Shown here one piece after another: positions 52,834 through 64,000 of a stretch of DNA of 64,000 nt. The translations under genes were made by a program, and so were the position numbers. The stretch covers positions 22,425,002 through 22,489,001 of the forward strand of contig NC_085878.1 in NCBI RefSeq assembly GCF_034702125.1, read 5' to 3'. The notes below the pieces were generated by a model. The model had not been told where the DNA came from. It ran no database searches and worked only from the letters and a program-made list of their open reading frames with translations. Source of the stretch: Engraulis encrasicolus (Eukaryota > Chordata > Actinopteri > Clupeiformes > Engraulidae). Position 1 is the stretch's first letter; every line of letters starts with the position of its first letter.

Positions 52834-55800
52834 CACACACACAGATTCATCCTTCCTTGCAAAACATTTCATAAAATGTTATGAAACTCAATCAATCAAT
52901 GGCAAAAAGATTTGGGTATGATTATAAACACTGTCATAATTAACTAAACAAAATCAATTTACAAAGTACAATGTATAAACAGAAGAGAAATCTTAATACA
53001 AATAAATATTTGACATGAACATTGTCATGACCATCCATTGTCAAACTTTTAGGCGCCCGTTCTTTGACTAAGTTCAAAAACTATCTACAGACTTTCTGTA
53101 GATTTAGTCTCTTTTTAAAAATCCATCTACCCTCTTGTTTTCCCACGCACAATGCTCAGCTCAGGTCTCTGTGTGGGGGCAAGCATCACTTGAAGTAGTT
53201 CTTCGTCAGCTTTATATCAAAGAACAGAAATTGTCTTTGATAAACTCAACTTTGCAGTGGACTTTGATTGTTCCACCCACAGTTTTAAGCCTCCTACACA
53301 GTTGTTTTTCATTCCTATCGCAGTTAAAAACTTTGTTTCAACCTACACATGACAGTAATTAGCACAAATCATAGCTTACAGCATTTTTTTCATAAACACT
53401 GTACACTTTTTTGACATTTTCCAGAATCTTATTTTATGTTGTGAAGTTAAGTAAGGTAAAGTAAAGTAAATTATTTGTTTTCTGTAATATGAGAGGAGCA
53501 GTAGAGAAGAGTCACTCTATTGGAGGGAAATCAATGAAAAATAATGTCAGTAATCTGTCAGTCCCTGCTCCTTCTCACTGGTTTGTGTCCTCCTCCTCCT
53601 CTTCCTCATCTTCCTCCTCCTCCTCCTCCTCCTCCTCCTCCAGAGTTCAAGACATCAGCTTGCTGTTCAACCTGTTCATCTTCCTGCTGATGCTGTTCAA
53701 CACCTACGTGTTCCAGGTGGGCCTGATGTCCCTGCTGTTGGAGCGCTTCAGGGTTCTCATCATGCTCTCCGTCTTCTACCTGTTCTCCAGCGTCTCCTTG
53801 CACTCCTGGATGATGGTCAGTCTCCGACAGTTCTTTTATTTTCTGTTCTGTTCTTTTGTATTCTGTTCTACTTTATTTGCATATGATATCAAAGATCCTT
53901 TGGGAACACCTGTAGCTGCCGGCAGGCCCATTCATTCTTTGCTGAAAAGACTCAACTACATCGTAACAACATTGCTGTGACTTGACCAAGAGCCCCTCAT
54001 GAAACTGTAACGTGCTTCACATAGAGTAGTGCCACGATTTCAGCACCATGGACAGAGTGCGTTGCCAGTCCATGTTGGCGGCGGACATGAAGGTGTCGTT
54101 ACTCCACGGCCAAATGTCGCTTTCGGGAAAAATATTAAAATAGTCGCTATTTCTAAGTAGCCTTTGTAATAGTCTACTATGCTATACTATATATATATAT
54201 GCTATAATATGTTTTAGATAGGCCTATAAGATGCCATTCTCATGTGAAAGCATAGGAGAGATATCGCCCCCACTACGCATGCCACAGACAGCGCGGAGAT
54301 ATAGCTAGCATCTATATATTTTTCATTTTGTTCTAATCTCTTAGAGGACAAGACGCACGAATATGCATTATTTCAAAGAGCCAACTTCCGAAGCCCACTG
54401 AGCAAGAAGGGGGTGTAAAATTGCCCTCCTCACCTAGAGAAACTGCACCCAGAACAGTTTGATATTCTTTGTAGATGAACGATAGACCAGCTGATCTGTC
54501 TTTTTTAATACACCATGCACAAACACAGTAATAGACCAAATACAATATAACTCTCCACTTTTCCCAGCCTGTCCTACAACCAAAACTGTTGGTAAGCCTA
54601 CATTCACAAGCAAGAGCTGAGCTAGAACTTTAGTTGGACTCCCTCTATATTATACAACGTCATAGAACGCTCTGCCAGCGAGAAGCCCAATATTTCAGAA
54701 GTAGCTTTCAACTGATACATTTTCATCAAAATATTGCAGTTTGGCTTTGTTATAGACTGTGAATTTCACATATGTTTCAAAACACCTCTTCTGACAACAT
54801 CCAGTATAGATTTAGTTATAAATTTAACCTAAACGTTACCCTTTAAGTAACAGATTAAGACAAAGTTATTGCGATTTTGGTGGCAATAAGGTTATGACAG
54901 TGTCTCTGCAAGGTTGAAACATCTCTGGGGGATGAACCATCAATCCCCAGGGGTTGAACCATCTCTGGAGATATCAGGGTAGATGACGTGACGTGTAAAT
55001 TTTGCTGTCGCAGGCTCTTAAAATTAAGTAAATTCATGCTTTAAAAATTGTCAATGCTTTAAATGATTAAGCTAATGTTGTTGTTGTGAAAAAGTAATGT
55101 GTAATAAATCCAGAGCTTAAATAAGTATACTTAATTTTGAGTCAAATGTCACATTTGTCCTATGGTGTGACTGAGGCAAGCCTGGTTCTCCATATTAAAA
55201 CATTTTTAAATAAATAATCAAAGCTCAGTCATTTGTCTAAACAACCCTGGCATGTTTTTCAAGGTGTCTATTTTAGCAAGTGGCAATGCTTAATTTTTTT
55301 CCTGTTTTTCTGAGACCGTATGGACTTCTGAAACTTTGTCGCAGAAAACAATGTCCTGTGGTGTGACATCATATTTTTGGTTGATTCTGTGGATAATTAT
55401 CTATTGTTGAAGCTCCAGCGGTACATAAATTGTGACTTTAGACCCTTAAGAAGCCAATGGCAAGGGTGGATTTTAGATTTTTCTCTCAGAGTTCTTCAGT
55501 CAATCAATTATGTTTTGCTACCACAAGATGTATTAGTTTTGTAGTCCTTTGGTGTGACAGCCATAAAATACATTTTTGACAATAGTGTATATTTTTCATA
55601 TTTTTTTCTTATGTAGATGTATGAAAATGCATCTTACTAAAGGTGAAATTGTATTTCAGTTGGCAACGACATGGCTTTAAATTAACTCAAAAGCTCAAAA
55701 GTCCTATGGTGTGATGGTAAAAGTCCTATGGTGTGATGGTAAAAGTCCTATGGTGTGACACTTTGGAGTATCACACCAAAGGACAAGCAGGTCACACCAA

Positions 55801-58800
55801 TGGACTAGATATTTGAGAAATAGCTTTTAAAACAACTGGTAATACATGTTTTTTTGTTTTGTTGTTTGACTAGATAAATATTGTGGATTCAAATGACTTA
55901 TTCCTTTATTGGCCTTTGGAATTTATACTTTGATGCATTGTTGATGAATATTTGCTGTTGATTTTAGATACTGTCAAATGATATAAAATGTCATTAATGG
56001 TGCTTTGAAACCATAAAATATAATGGTAACAGTGAAGGAAAGATCAGTGAGAGAGTATATAGAGGAGTAGATAAATAAAGTATGCTGTGGAGAGCTCAAT
56101 ATACAGCATAAATGTGCTGTCCAGCTTCAGATACCAAACAGGCACTGGCCACTACACACTACAGGTTCAATGGTGTGACAGTCATAGCATACCTACAAAA
56201 GTGTGATGGTCATGCCAAGGTCACCCTTCAGTATGAGTCTTATGAGCTCTGCAGGTTACATTCAATGACCACATGGCTGTCATTAAGAGTTACGATAGGC
56301 TGATAATCGACGATTCAAAGACTTATAAGTGTAAAGTGTAGGTCCATATTGACTACAACATTATATTATGATCAAAAGACAAAATAATCATGTTGATATA
56401 TTTGTTTCTGGCTCAGTTTTGCATTTCTGTCCTTTAGCGTGACATGAATGTCCTACGGTGTGACATGTTTTAAACGCTCAAATATTTGTTTGAGCTAAAC
56501 AATATGTTTGATAAACACTGAATATTGCATTAGGGAAGAACAAATTATCGTCCCTGAAAAGTTAGTATACATTCGGACAATTTTGAACATTTAAAAGAAA
56601 GATATCCCTGTTTTTCCTCGAAGGTTTCTAATAATCTCACATCTAATGGGGAAAAAAATACTTAAATGGTAATTTCTCATTAAATTAAGACTTTAAAAAA
56701 TGCAATAAATATGAAGAGTGTAACAATATTCATAAAACTCCATCAAGCCATTTTTACATTACTTAATATATTTATTTCTTAACGTCACACCAAAGGACAT
56801 ATTTTCAGCAAATTGCTTTATCAACGTAAATAAATAATCAATGAATAGACCAACATTGTGACCACTTGGATTTTTTGAAAGATTAATTGCTGCACTACGT
56901 AGACATATACTTTTTTCCCTCATAAACAATGTTTTGTGAAAAAAATGTTTTTTGCTGCCTATCCGTCATCTACCCATCAGTGTCTGACCCGTCCAGCAAG
57001 CAATCTCTTCTCTTCTCTTCTCTTCTCTTCTCTTCTCTTCTCTTCTCTTCTCTTCTCTTCTCTTCTCTTCTCTTCTCTTCTCTTCTCTTCTATTCTATTC
57101 TATTCTATTCTATTTAGTGATGATATAAAAGATCCTTCTGGAACACCTTTAAAATGTCTCTGAAGATATCGGCAGAGACCGGAAGACTCTATATGATATC
57201 AGTCTCTGGCCATTCTCTGGTCTTTTCTTTTCTATTCTATTCTATTCTATTCTATTATTCTATTCTATTTAGGATGATCAGCCTCAGTCACTTTGCATGT
57301 CTAAAAATCTTTACTCAACCACTATGTAGTATATAACTGTACTATACTGTATATGAGCAGTATACAATGGATGATTGAATGTTTCAGACAAGGTGTTTAG
57401 GGCCTCTGTGTGTGTGTTTATCGTGTGCATATACATGTATGTATTTTATATTTTATGCATGAGTGTTTTCAGGGTGTGAGTGGAGTTGGGGTTCAGTGTA
57501 GTCAGTTCTGCATTTTAATACCACTGAGAGCAGTGATAGTATTTCAGCGAATGATTCCCACTTTACTGACAGCTCTTAAACTCTGCCTGCGGGCCGGGGC
57601 TGCTGTTTGAGATCACAGATCCAAGGTAGCAGTGCAGATTGCCAGCTCTGTGTAGGTGGAGTGGTGGTGGCAGAAGGGTCATTTAGCCATGTTTTCCACA
57701 GACCAACAGATATATTTCAGTCAAGTTCTATATTTTAATGTGACGATCTGAGGGCTGCAATATTTTAACTGATAATATTCACTTCACTGACAGCTTTAAA
57801 CTCTGCCTGCAGGGCCTCACACACAGAGATCACAGAGCCAAGGTAGTAAGGCAGTACATGGGCACCTTGAGAATATATACTGTACTTCACTAGTGTAATG
57901 TAAGCGCTTAGGAAACTCAAAAACACTGCATATTTTTTCACATTATTATTGCTACAGTACATAATTTGAATATGCAATCCACCGCATGCAAATTTAAACA
58001 TTTATGGAGTTATTAGGGAAGTCTTAGGGGAGCTATACGCAAACTGGATCAGCTGCTGTGCTGACAGTAAAGCGACTGTAGGCTAATGGAGGCCGTCTCA
58101 TGCAGGCTCAGTTACTGCGGGCACAAAGATGAGAAGGATGCGTATCATCTAATCCGACTCTAGAGAAGATGACTAATAAGCACATTTCCCCCAAAAGCTG
58201 AATGCCTCTTAAAGGCATGAATTGAACTTTTGACACAAAATGTTTTCAAATTGCCCTTGATGGTGACGCATAGAGTCACTGTTCGAGGCTCATCACTGTG
58301 TTTTGTCAACAGAATTTACGCTGGATGAGAGCTGACCATTACGTGTGGACAGATGGACTGCTTTTCTTGTATGGCCTACAGAGAACTGGTAAGACATGTC
58401 TGCATGTTTTGTGGAAAGATTTAATTATTATTGTTGTTGTTGCTGTTACATAGTTATTATCGTTACATTATTATTCTGAGCAAGAAGCAAAAGGTCAAGG
58501 GTCAAACAATTCTGACAAGCAAGTGCAATTGTCCAGAGGGGTAAACCAGGTTAAGTTAACCTTCAGGTATTGGTAAATCATCTAATAGAAGAGCCCAGAT
58601 TCCTATTTTTCTGAATTCAATGACACATGCAGGCTATCTATTATTAGGTTTACCACTTCTTGTAGGTAACTTTTTCCCTTTATTTAAAGATACTTTTATG
58701 GGCTTTTTGTGCCTTTATTGATGACAGCACAGTAAATATAATGACAGGAAATCAGTGGGACAGAGAGATGATGGCAGGGTTGGGACATGACCAATGAACT

Positions 58801-59369
58801 TGAACCTGGGTCCCCAAGGGAATAGAAGCCTAAATATGGGGGACTTAGCGTGTTGCCCTAGTAGATACCAAATAACATATAAGGCTCTACCTGCATCACT
58901 CTCATTTCGATTCTACTTTGAAGTCCCACACATCATGAAAATAATAAAATTCATGTTAGTCCGCCCCTTCCTACTGTACTTCGGCAAGGAGAGCTAACAC
59001 ACAAGGCTCATGCTCATCCTTGACAGAAGGGCATATGAGAGACATATTAATTCTTCTGAGCCTCTAATTGGATGTTAGGCAGGATTAATGGGCTACGCGT
59101 TGCTGTTGTCATTTTTCTCCTTGCTCCTAAAGAGTAATGCATGCGCCCGTTGCGGGCCTCACACTGAAATGAATGTCTCTCGCTACACTGTAATTACGCC
59201 AACACCAGTGCCCCATCAACGTATCTAGACTGTGTTTGCTTGCTTGCTTGCAGCGGCCGTGTTGTACTACTATTACTACAAGCGGACGGCCGAGTATCTG
59301 GGAGACCCACGCCTCTACAAGGACTCCCCCTGGCTACGAGAGGCCTTTGCACGGGCACGCCAGTTATGA
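51719..59369 (+). CDS. tmem138: tmem138, transmembrane protein 138 (four coding exons)
   Basis: Coding exons are 51719-51846, 53644-53815, 58313-58388 and 59254-59369. They join in frame to 163 codons plus a TGA stop; mammalian TMEM138 is about 162 residues. The start is the ATG before [10 protein letters not shown], which matches the family's conserved N-terminus. Other family blocks seen are [11 protein letters not shown] (residues 21-31), VQDISLLFN (44-52), WTDGL, KRTA and LGDP. Hydrophobic segments lie near residues 8-24, 36-70, 80-100 and 116-134, consistent with a four-pass protein. NYS at 6-8 is a possible glycosylation site. All introns are GT-AG. The family is known for a role in cilium biogenesis and delivery of ciliary membrane proteins; human mutations cause Joubert-type ciliopathy. 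No break or frameshift is seen. A 5' non-coding exon is likely but not located. Confidence 0.95.
52753..52841. repeat. (ACGC)n microsatellite in tmem138 intron 1
   Basis: About 18 ACGC units with short CA ends. CpG-containing, unlike the other arrays here. Confidence 0.97.
52842..52893 (+). repeat. microsatellite flank shared with 59731-59782
   Basis: CAGATTCATCCTTCCTTGCA then AACATTTCATAAAATGT and ATGAAACTCAA. It is the near-exact reverse complement of the flank at 59731-59782 and abuts an (ACGC)n array. Confidence 0.9.
53590..53643 (+). repeat. (TCC)n tract forming the exon 2 polypyrimidine tract
   Basis: TCC repeats broken by TTCC and CATC, ending in the CAG acceptor of tmem138 exon 2. 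No AG occurs within the tract. Confidence 0.95.
53644..53815 (+). CDS. tmem138: tmem138 coding exon 2
   Basis: The first base completes codon 43 (Ile), then residues 44-100 follow. The acceptor CAG at 53641-53643 ends a (TCC)n tract. The donor is GTCAGT at 53816, the phase-0 boundary predicted by family alignment (WMM then NLRW). It encodes the second and third hydrophobic segments. Confidence 0.95.
53862..53980 (+). repeat. same older repeat, unsplit copy in tmem138 intron 2
   Basis: ATTCTGTTCTACT tract, GATATCAAAGATCCTTTGGG, then the GGCAGGCCCATTCATTC block with an unoccupied GACTCAACTACATCG site. Its right-hand sequence recurs at 54845-54898, so about 860 bp may be inserted here or deleted from the other copy. 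Confidence 0.65.
55154..56798. repeat. cluster of about 12 GTCCTWTGGTGTGAC motifs
   Basis: Forward copies: 55157, 55353, 55544, 55701, 55723, 55745, 56165 (partial), 56429 and 56450. Reverse copies: 55771, 55791 and 56784. Three forward copies form a 22-bp tandem array at 55701-55759. That array and the reverse copies next to it can pair as hairpins. All lie in tmem138 intron 2. Function and origin unknown. Confidence 0.85.
57004..57115 (+). repeat. (TTCTC)n then (TTCTA)n microsatellite
   Basis: About 17 TTCTC units pass into TTCTA units. A second TTCTA array is at 57230-57272. Confidence 0.97.
57121..57147 (+). repeat. fragment of the older repeat after the TTCTA array
   Basis: GATATAAAAGATCCTTCTGG then AACACCT, matching 53886-53912. 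In both places a TTCTR-rich tract precedes it. Confidence 0.7.
57551..57640 (+). repeat. intronic duplication, copy 1
   Basis: CACTTTACTGACAGCTCTTA, AACTCTGCCTGC and GAGATCACAGATCCAAGGTAG. Repeated about 220 bp downstream. Confidence 0.75.
57768..57850 (+). repeat. intronic duplication, copy 2
   Basis: CACTTCACTGACAGCTTTAA, AACTCTGCCTGC and GAGATCACAGAGCCAAGGTAG, matching 57551-57640 with small indels. Confidence 0.75.
58313..58388 (+). CDS. tmem138: tmem138 coding exon 3
   Basis: A 76-bp exon after acceptor CAACAG, with donor GTAAGA at 58389. It encodes NLRW, then [15 protein letters not shown], leaving one base of the next codon. Too short to stand out as an open frame; found by following the expected protein. 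Confidence 0.93.
58684..58866 (-). mobile_element. tRNA-derived SINE in tmem138 intron 3
   Basis: Minus strand: a decayed head, B box CCAGGTTCAAGTT, a CATCATCTCTCTGTCCCACT body, and a tail with TCAATAAAGGCACAAAAAGC. Related to family A. Confidence 0.75.
59254..59369 (+). CDS. tmem138: tmem138 coding exon 4 with stop
   Basis: Begins after a TTGCTTGCTTGCAG acceptor. It completes an Ala codon, then encodes [20 protein letters not shown] through to the C-terminal ARARQL and TGA at 59367-59369. A run of five tyrosines replaces the mixed YCYFY of mammalian proteins. Confidence 0.95.
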
Positions 59370-59730
59370 GCCAACCGAGCGCACTGTACCACGTGTCGGA
59401 TCAAAGGGAAGTGGTTTTGACAGGCCCCAGCATGGGGCCATTAGGACATACAGAACCCATACTGTGGGTCGGGCCAAGATGGACTCCAATGCAGAGACTG
59501 GGCCAAGCATGTTGATGGACAGCTCTGGATGTGAGCAACCGGATGGATGAGTGCTCAAACAGTGTGGAGCCATATACAGTTGGAGTGGATGGGGATAAAA
59601 AGGAGGTGGACAAAAAAAGGGAAAGGGAGGCACTTCTGGGACAGTCACTGTAAATGGATTTTGAGTGTTTCATTTTGTATTTTGTTTGGTTTTACTATTC
59701 TGCATGATTATTGCCTATTACAATTCTTGA

Positions 59731-59900
<170 letters not shown>

Positions 59901-60471
59901 AGCATGTACGTTTGCACCGAAACACATTTTGAATTCAGTCTGACTTCTCCAAACACAGATACCGATAAAGATGAGAAGTCCTTTCATCAATATCTTTCAT
60001 TTTGTGGCATTATTCGAAGTGGCTGGAATCATGACCTTAAAAGTAACCTGTGCCTCAGCAACAAATTACCAATGCCAGACATACCATATTAACTAACCTT
60101 TCATATTTTGGATGGCATTTACAAAATAGCCCAGATGAAATTTCAAATCCCCCTTGCCACAGGTTTAGCACCTTTTGATTTTAATACTCGGTTAAGGTAT
60201 CATGCTCTCAACTTCCATTAAAAAACAATTAACTACAGCTTGCAGTTTCATACCACACTGTGGTGCCTCACAACTTCAACAGCAACACATAAATTATTCA
60301 TAGAGCCATCAGCTAAATCATGAAGTTCAGGTGATAATACAAATATTAAAGTTCGGACATGGTTGGGCTAAATTTGGGGAGAAATGTAGGTAACTACACC
60401 CCAGAAACATGCCCAACTAACATGATGTTTCATACTATATTTTACTAAATTTGTGTTGTTTTAACATTGAA

Positions 60472-60477
60472 AATAAA
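60472..60477 (+). terminator. candidate poly(A) signal for tmem138
   Basis: AATAAA about 1.1 kb after the stop, followed about 25 bp later by a GT-rich stretch (TGGTTTGTCTC), the usual arrangement of a cleavage site. Another AATAAA lies near 60607. Confidence 0.45.
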
Positions 60478-61513
60478 ATGAAACAGACAGCACCTCATGG
60501 TTTGTCTCATTTCCTGTTGGGATAGGAATGGGCTGACACTGAATTAGAGAAAATATAATTCCACTGTACATATACAATGCATTTCCCAATGAAGGCATAA
60601 GATGAATGAATAAATATTTCCTGAACATTTCATTGCTTTCTGCTATTTACATTTTATGTGCGAAATACTTTCTTGCTATTCTGCCCGAGTAGCAAGAGTA
60701 GCAAATTGCATGCAGAGAACAAACAGGACAAGTCTGTCTCACGCAAGACAGTGTAAGTTCGGAGACTTTTATTTTCTCTGAAATTGGCTGAGTATATTGT
60801 ATTACAGGCAGGGCAACAGGGAAGGTATACATTCTCATTCAAGGGAGGGGGGAGGGTGGGGCGAGGAATCGGGGGGTACCTGGTAAACATAGACATCAAT
60901 TACTTTTTCCATCATTTGACATTAAAACCAAATCCTAAACTGTCATATACATATTTATTGATATATAGATATTTATATTCTCTGAAATTGGCCTGTCTCT
61001 CTTGCTAAATATATTCATTTATATCTGTCAATATCTGTATATATATATCTGTGATAAACTTGTTACCATTTATGTTTTATTTTACAGTAATTTAATCTAG
61101 ATCATGTCCTATGGGTCTTAGTTTTTTTCCTTGTTTCTCTTTGTCAAAGACTGGAAACAAGACAGATATACTTGCATATAAATAAGTACACAATGAAGAC
61201 AGTGCTGTACATAGCCACTGTGAAAAAGTACCCGGGGCTTCTCCCTTATCATTCCATTGGTCCTGTGCCCAGTCAGATCATACTGAATAAAAACAGACTT
61301 GGTTTTTCATTCCTCTGTCCGACATTCTGAAGTCAGCAGATATAGTACATAACATCAGTGACAACTGAGATTTTAGAAAAGTTAAAGGTAGGCTATTTCA
61401 AAAACCCAAATGGTCCAAAAAATATTTTGTTGGCAGATTTAATATAGGTAATTCCAATGTTGAATGTTCACACTGTGAATGTCACATTTAACACTTTCAC
61501 AAACACAAAACAC

Positions 61514-63688
<2,175 letters not shown>

Positions 63689-63756
<68 letters not shown>
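63689..63756. repeat. (AG)n microsatellite just after the dagla stop
   Basis: About 34 units; (CT)n in the dagla mRNA sense, starting about 10 nt after the stop codon. Confidence 0.97.
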
Positions 63757-63758
<2 letters not shown>

Positions 63759-63766
63759 GAGGAACA

Positions 63767-64000
63767 CTACACCATAGACGCGAGTGCATTCTCCTCATTA
63801 TAAACGCACGGGGTCGAAGTTCGTATGTGATTGGCGACCGGCGGCCCGTCCGAGGGCGAGAGGTCGTTCAGCTCCCCGGACGAGGACAGCGGGTAGGAGG
63901 GAGACAGAGAGATGCCAGAAGACTGGTCCGCCGACCCAGCAAAGGTGCGCGGAGGCTTGGGCACCAGGTTGGGCTCCAGGGTGGCCCTGGCCAGCAGCTG
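63767..64000 (-). CDS. dagla: dagla, diacylglycerol lipase alpha, C-terminal end (partial)
   Basis: The minus-strand frame is open from the window edge to TAG at 63769-63767 and gives the last 77 residues of a protein. The tail contains KPPRTFAGSADQSSGISLS, then PLSSSGEL and IRTSTP, which I recognise from the cytoplasmic C-terminus of diacylglycerol lipase alpha. PPRTF fits PPxxF, the Homer-binding motif known in this enzyme's tail. DAGLA hydrolyses diacylglycerol at sn-1 to make 2-arachidonoylglycerol, mainly at postsynaptic membranes. Its lipase domain and membrane segments would lie beyond the window. GC content is clearly higher than the surroundings, as expected of coding sequence. The last residues (NEENALASMV) are not ones I recognise. 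No start is present. Confidence 0.78.
   Translation of the reverse strand, partial: QLLARATLEPNLVPKPPRTFAGSADQSSGISLSPSYPLSSSGELNDLSPSDGPPVANHIRTSTPCVYNEENALASMV

Noticed and set aside
53489..53980. A 163-residue open frame on the + strand
   Set aside because: It contains tmem138 exon 2 but starts in the intron, crosses the TCC tract and runs past the donor into repeat sequence. The spliced exon model explains the real coding part; the equal length to TMEM138 is chance.
55701..55805. Possible CRISPR-like array
   Set aside because: Repeats of 22 bp without unique spacers, mixed orientation, in a vertebrate intron.

Overview
The window is eukaryotic nuclear DNA, almost certainly from a ray-finned (teleost) fish. 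It is AT-rich and gene-poor. It is full of long CA/TG microsatellites, tRNA-derived SINEs, Tc1-like transposons, short inverted-repeat DNA elements and LINE 3' ends. The only host coding sequence I can support is split into exons bounded by GT-AG introns. Most long open frames in the window are read-through of dinucleotide repeats or transposon sequence and are not genes.

Positions 1 to about 51,500 contain no host exon I can recognise. This stretch holds two diverged copies of one repeat (831-1095 and 3953-4190), a near-perfect 63-bp-arm hairpin (4918-5082) and four tRNA-derived SINE segments in the first 23 kb, one of them inserted into an older repeat. It also holds inverted-repeat elements at 18936-19296, 30495-30693 and 34456-34817, a decayed Tc1-like element (31507-32020) and a fold-back element (39808-40417). 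Between 40552 and 42169 lies a complete Tc1/mariner-type transposon with an intact 337-residue DD34E transposase. LINE 3' ends lie at 27484-27961, 43426-43570 and 49600-50060, and a three-unit diverged tandem repeat at 48478-48915.

Positions 51,719 to 59,369 carry the coding part of tmem138 on the + strand. Four exons encode a 163-residue, four-pass membrane protein of the ciliary TMEM138 family. Its introns hold a (TCC)n tract that serves as the polypyrimidine tract of exon 2, and a dozen copies of a 15-nt motif (GTCCTWTGGTGTGAC) in both orientations. They also hold a (TTCTC)n array, a local duplication and a minus-strand SINE. A microsatellite with a flank shared with intron 1 lies in the 3' UTR.

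Positions 63,767 to 64,000 are the C-terminal end of a minus-strand gene. I identify it as dagla (diacylglycerol lipase alpha), mainly from its tail sequence and a PPxxF Homer-binding motif. It converges tail-to-tail on tmem138, about 4.4 kb separating the two stop codons. The two genes are not known to work together: one serves cilium biogenesis, the other 2-arachidonoylglycerol synthesis at synapses.
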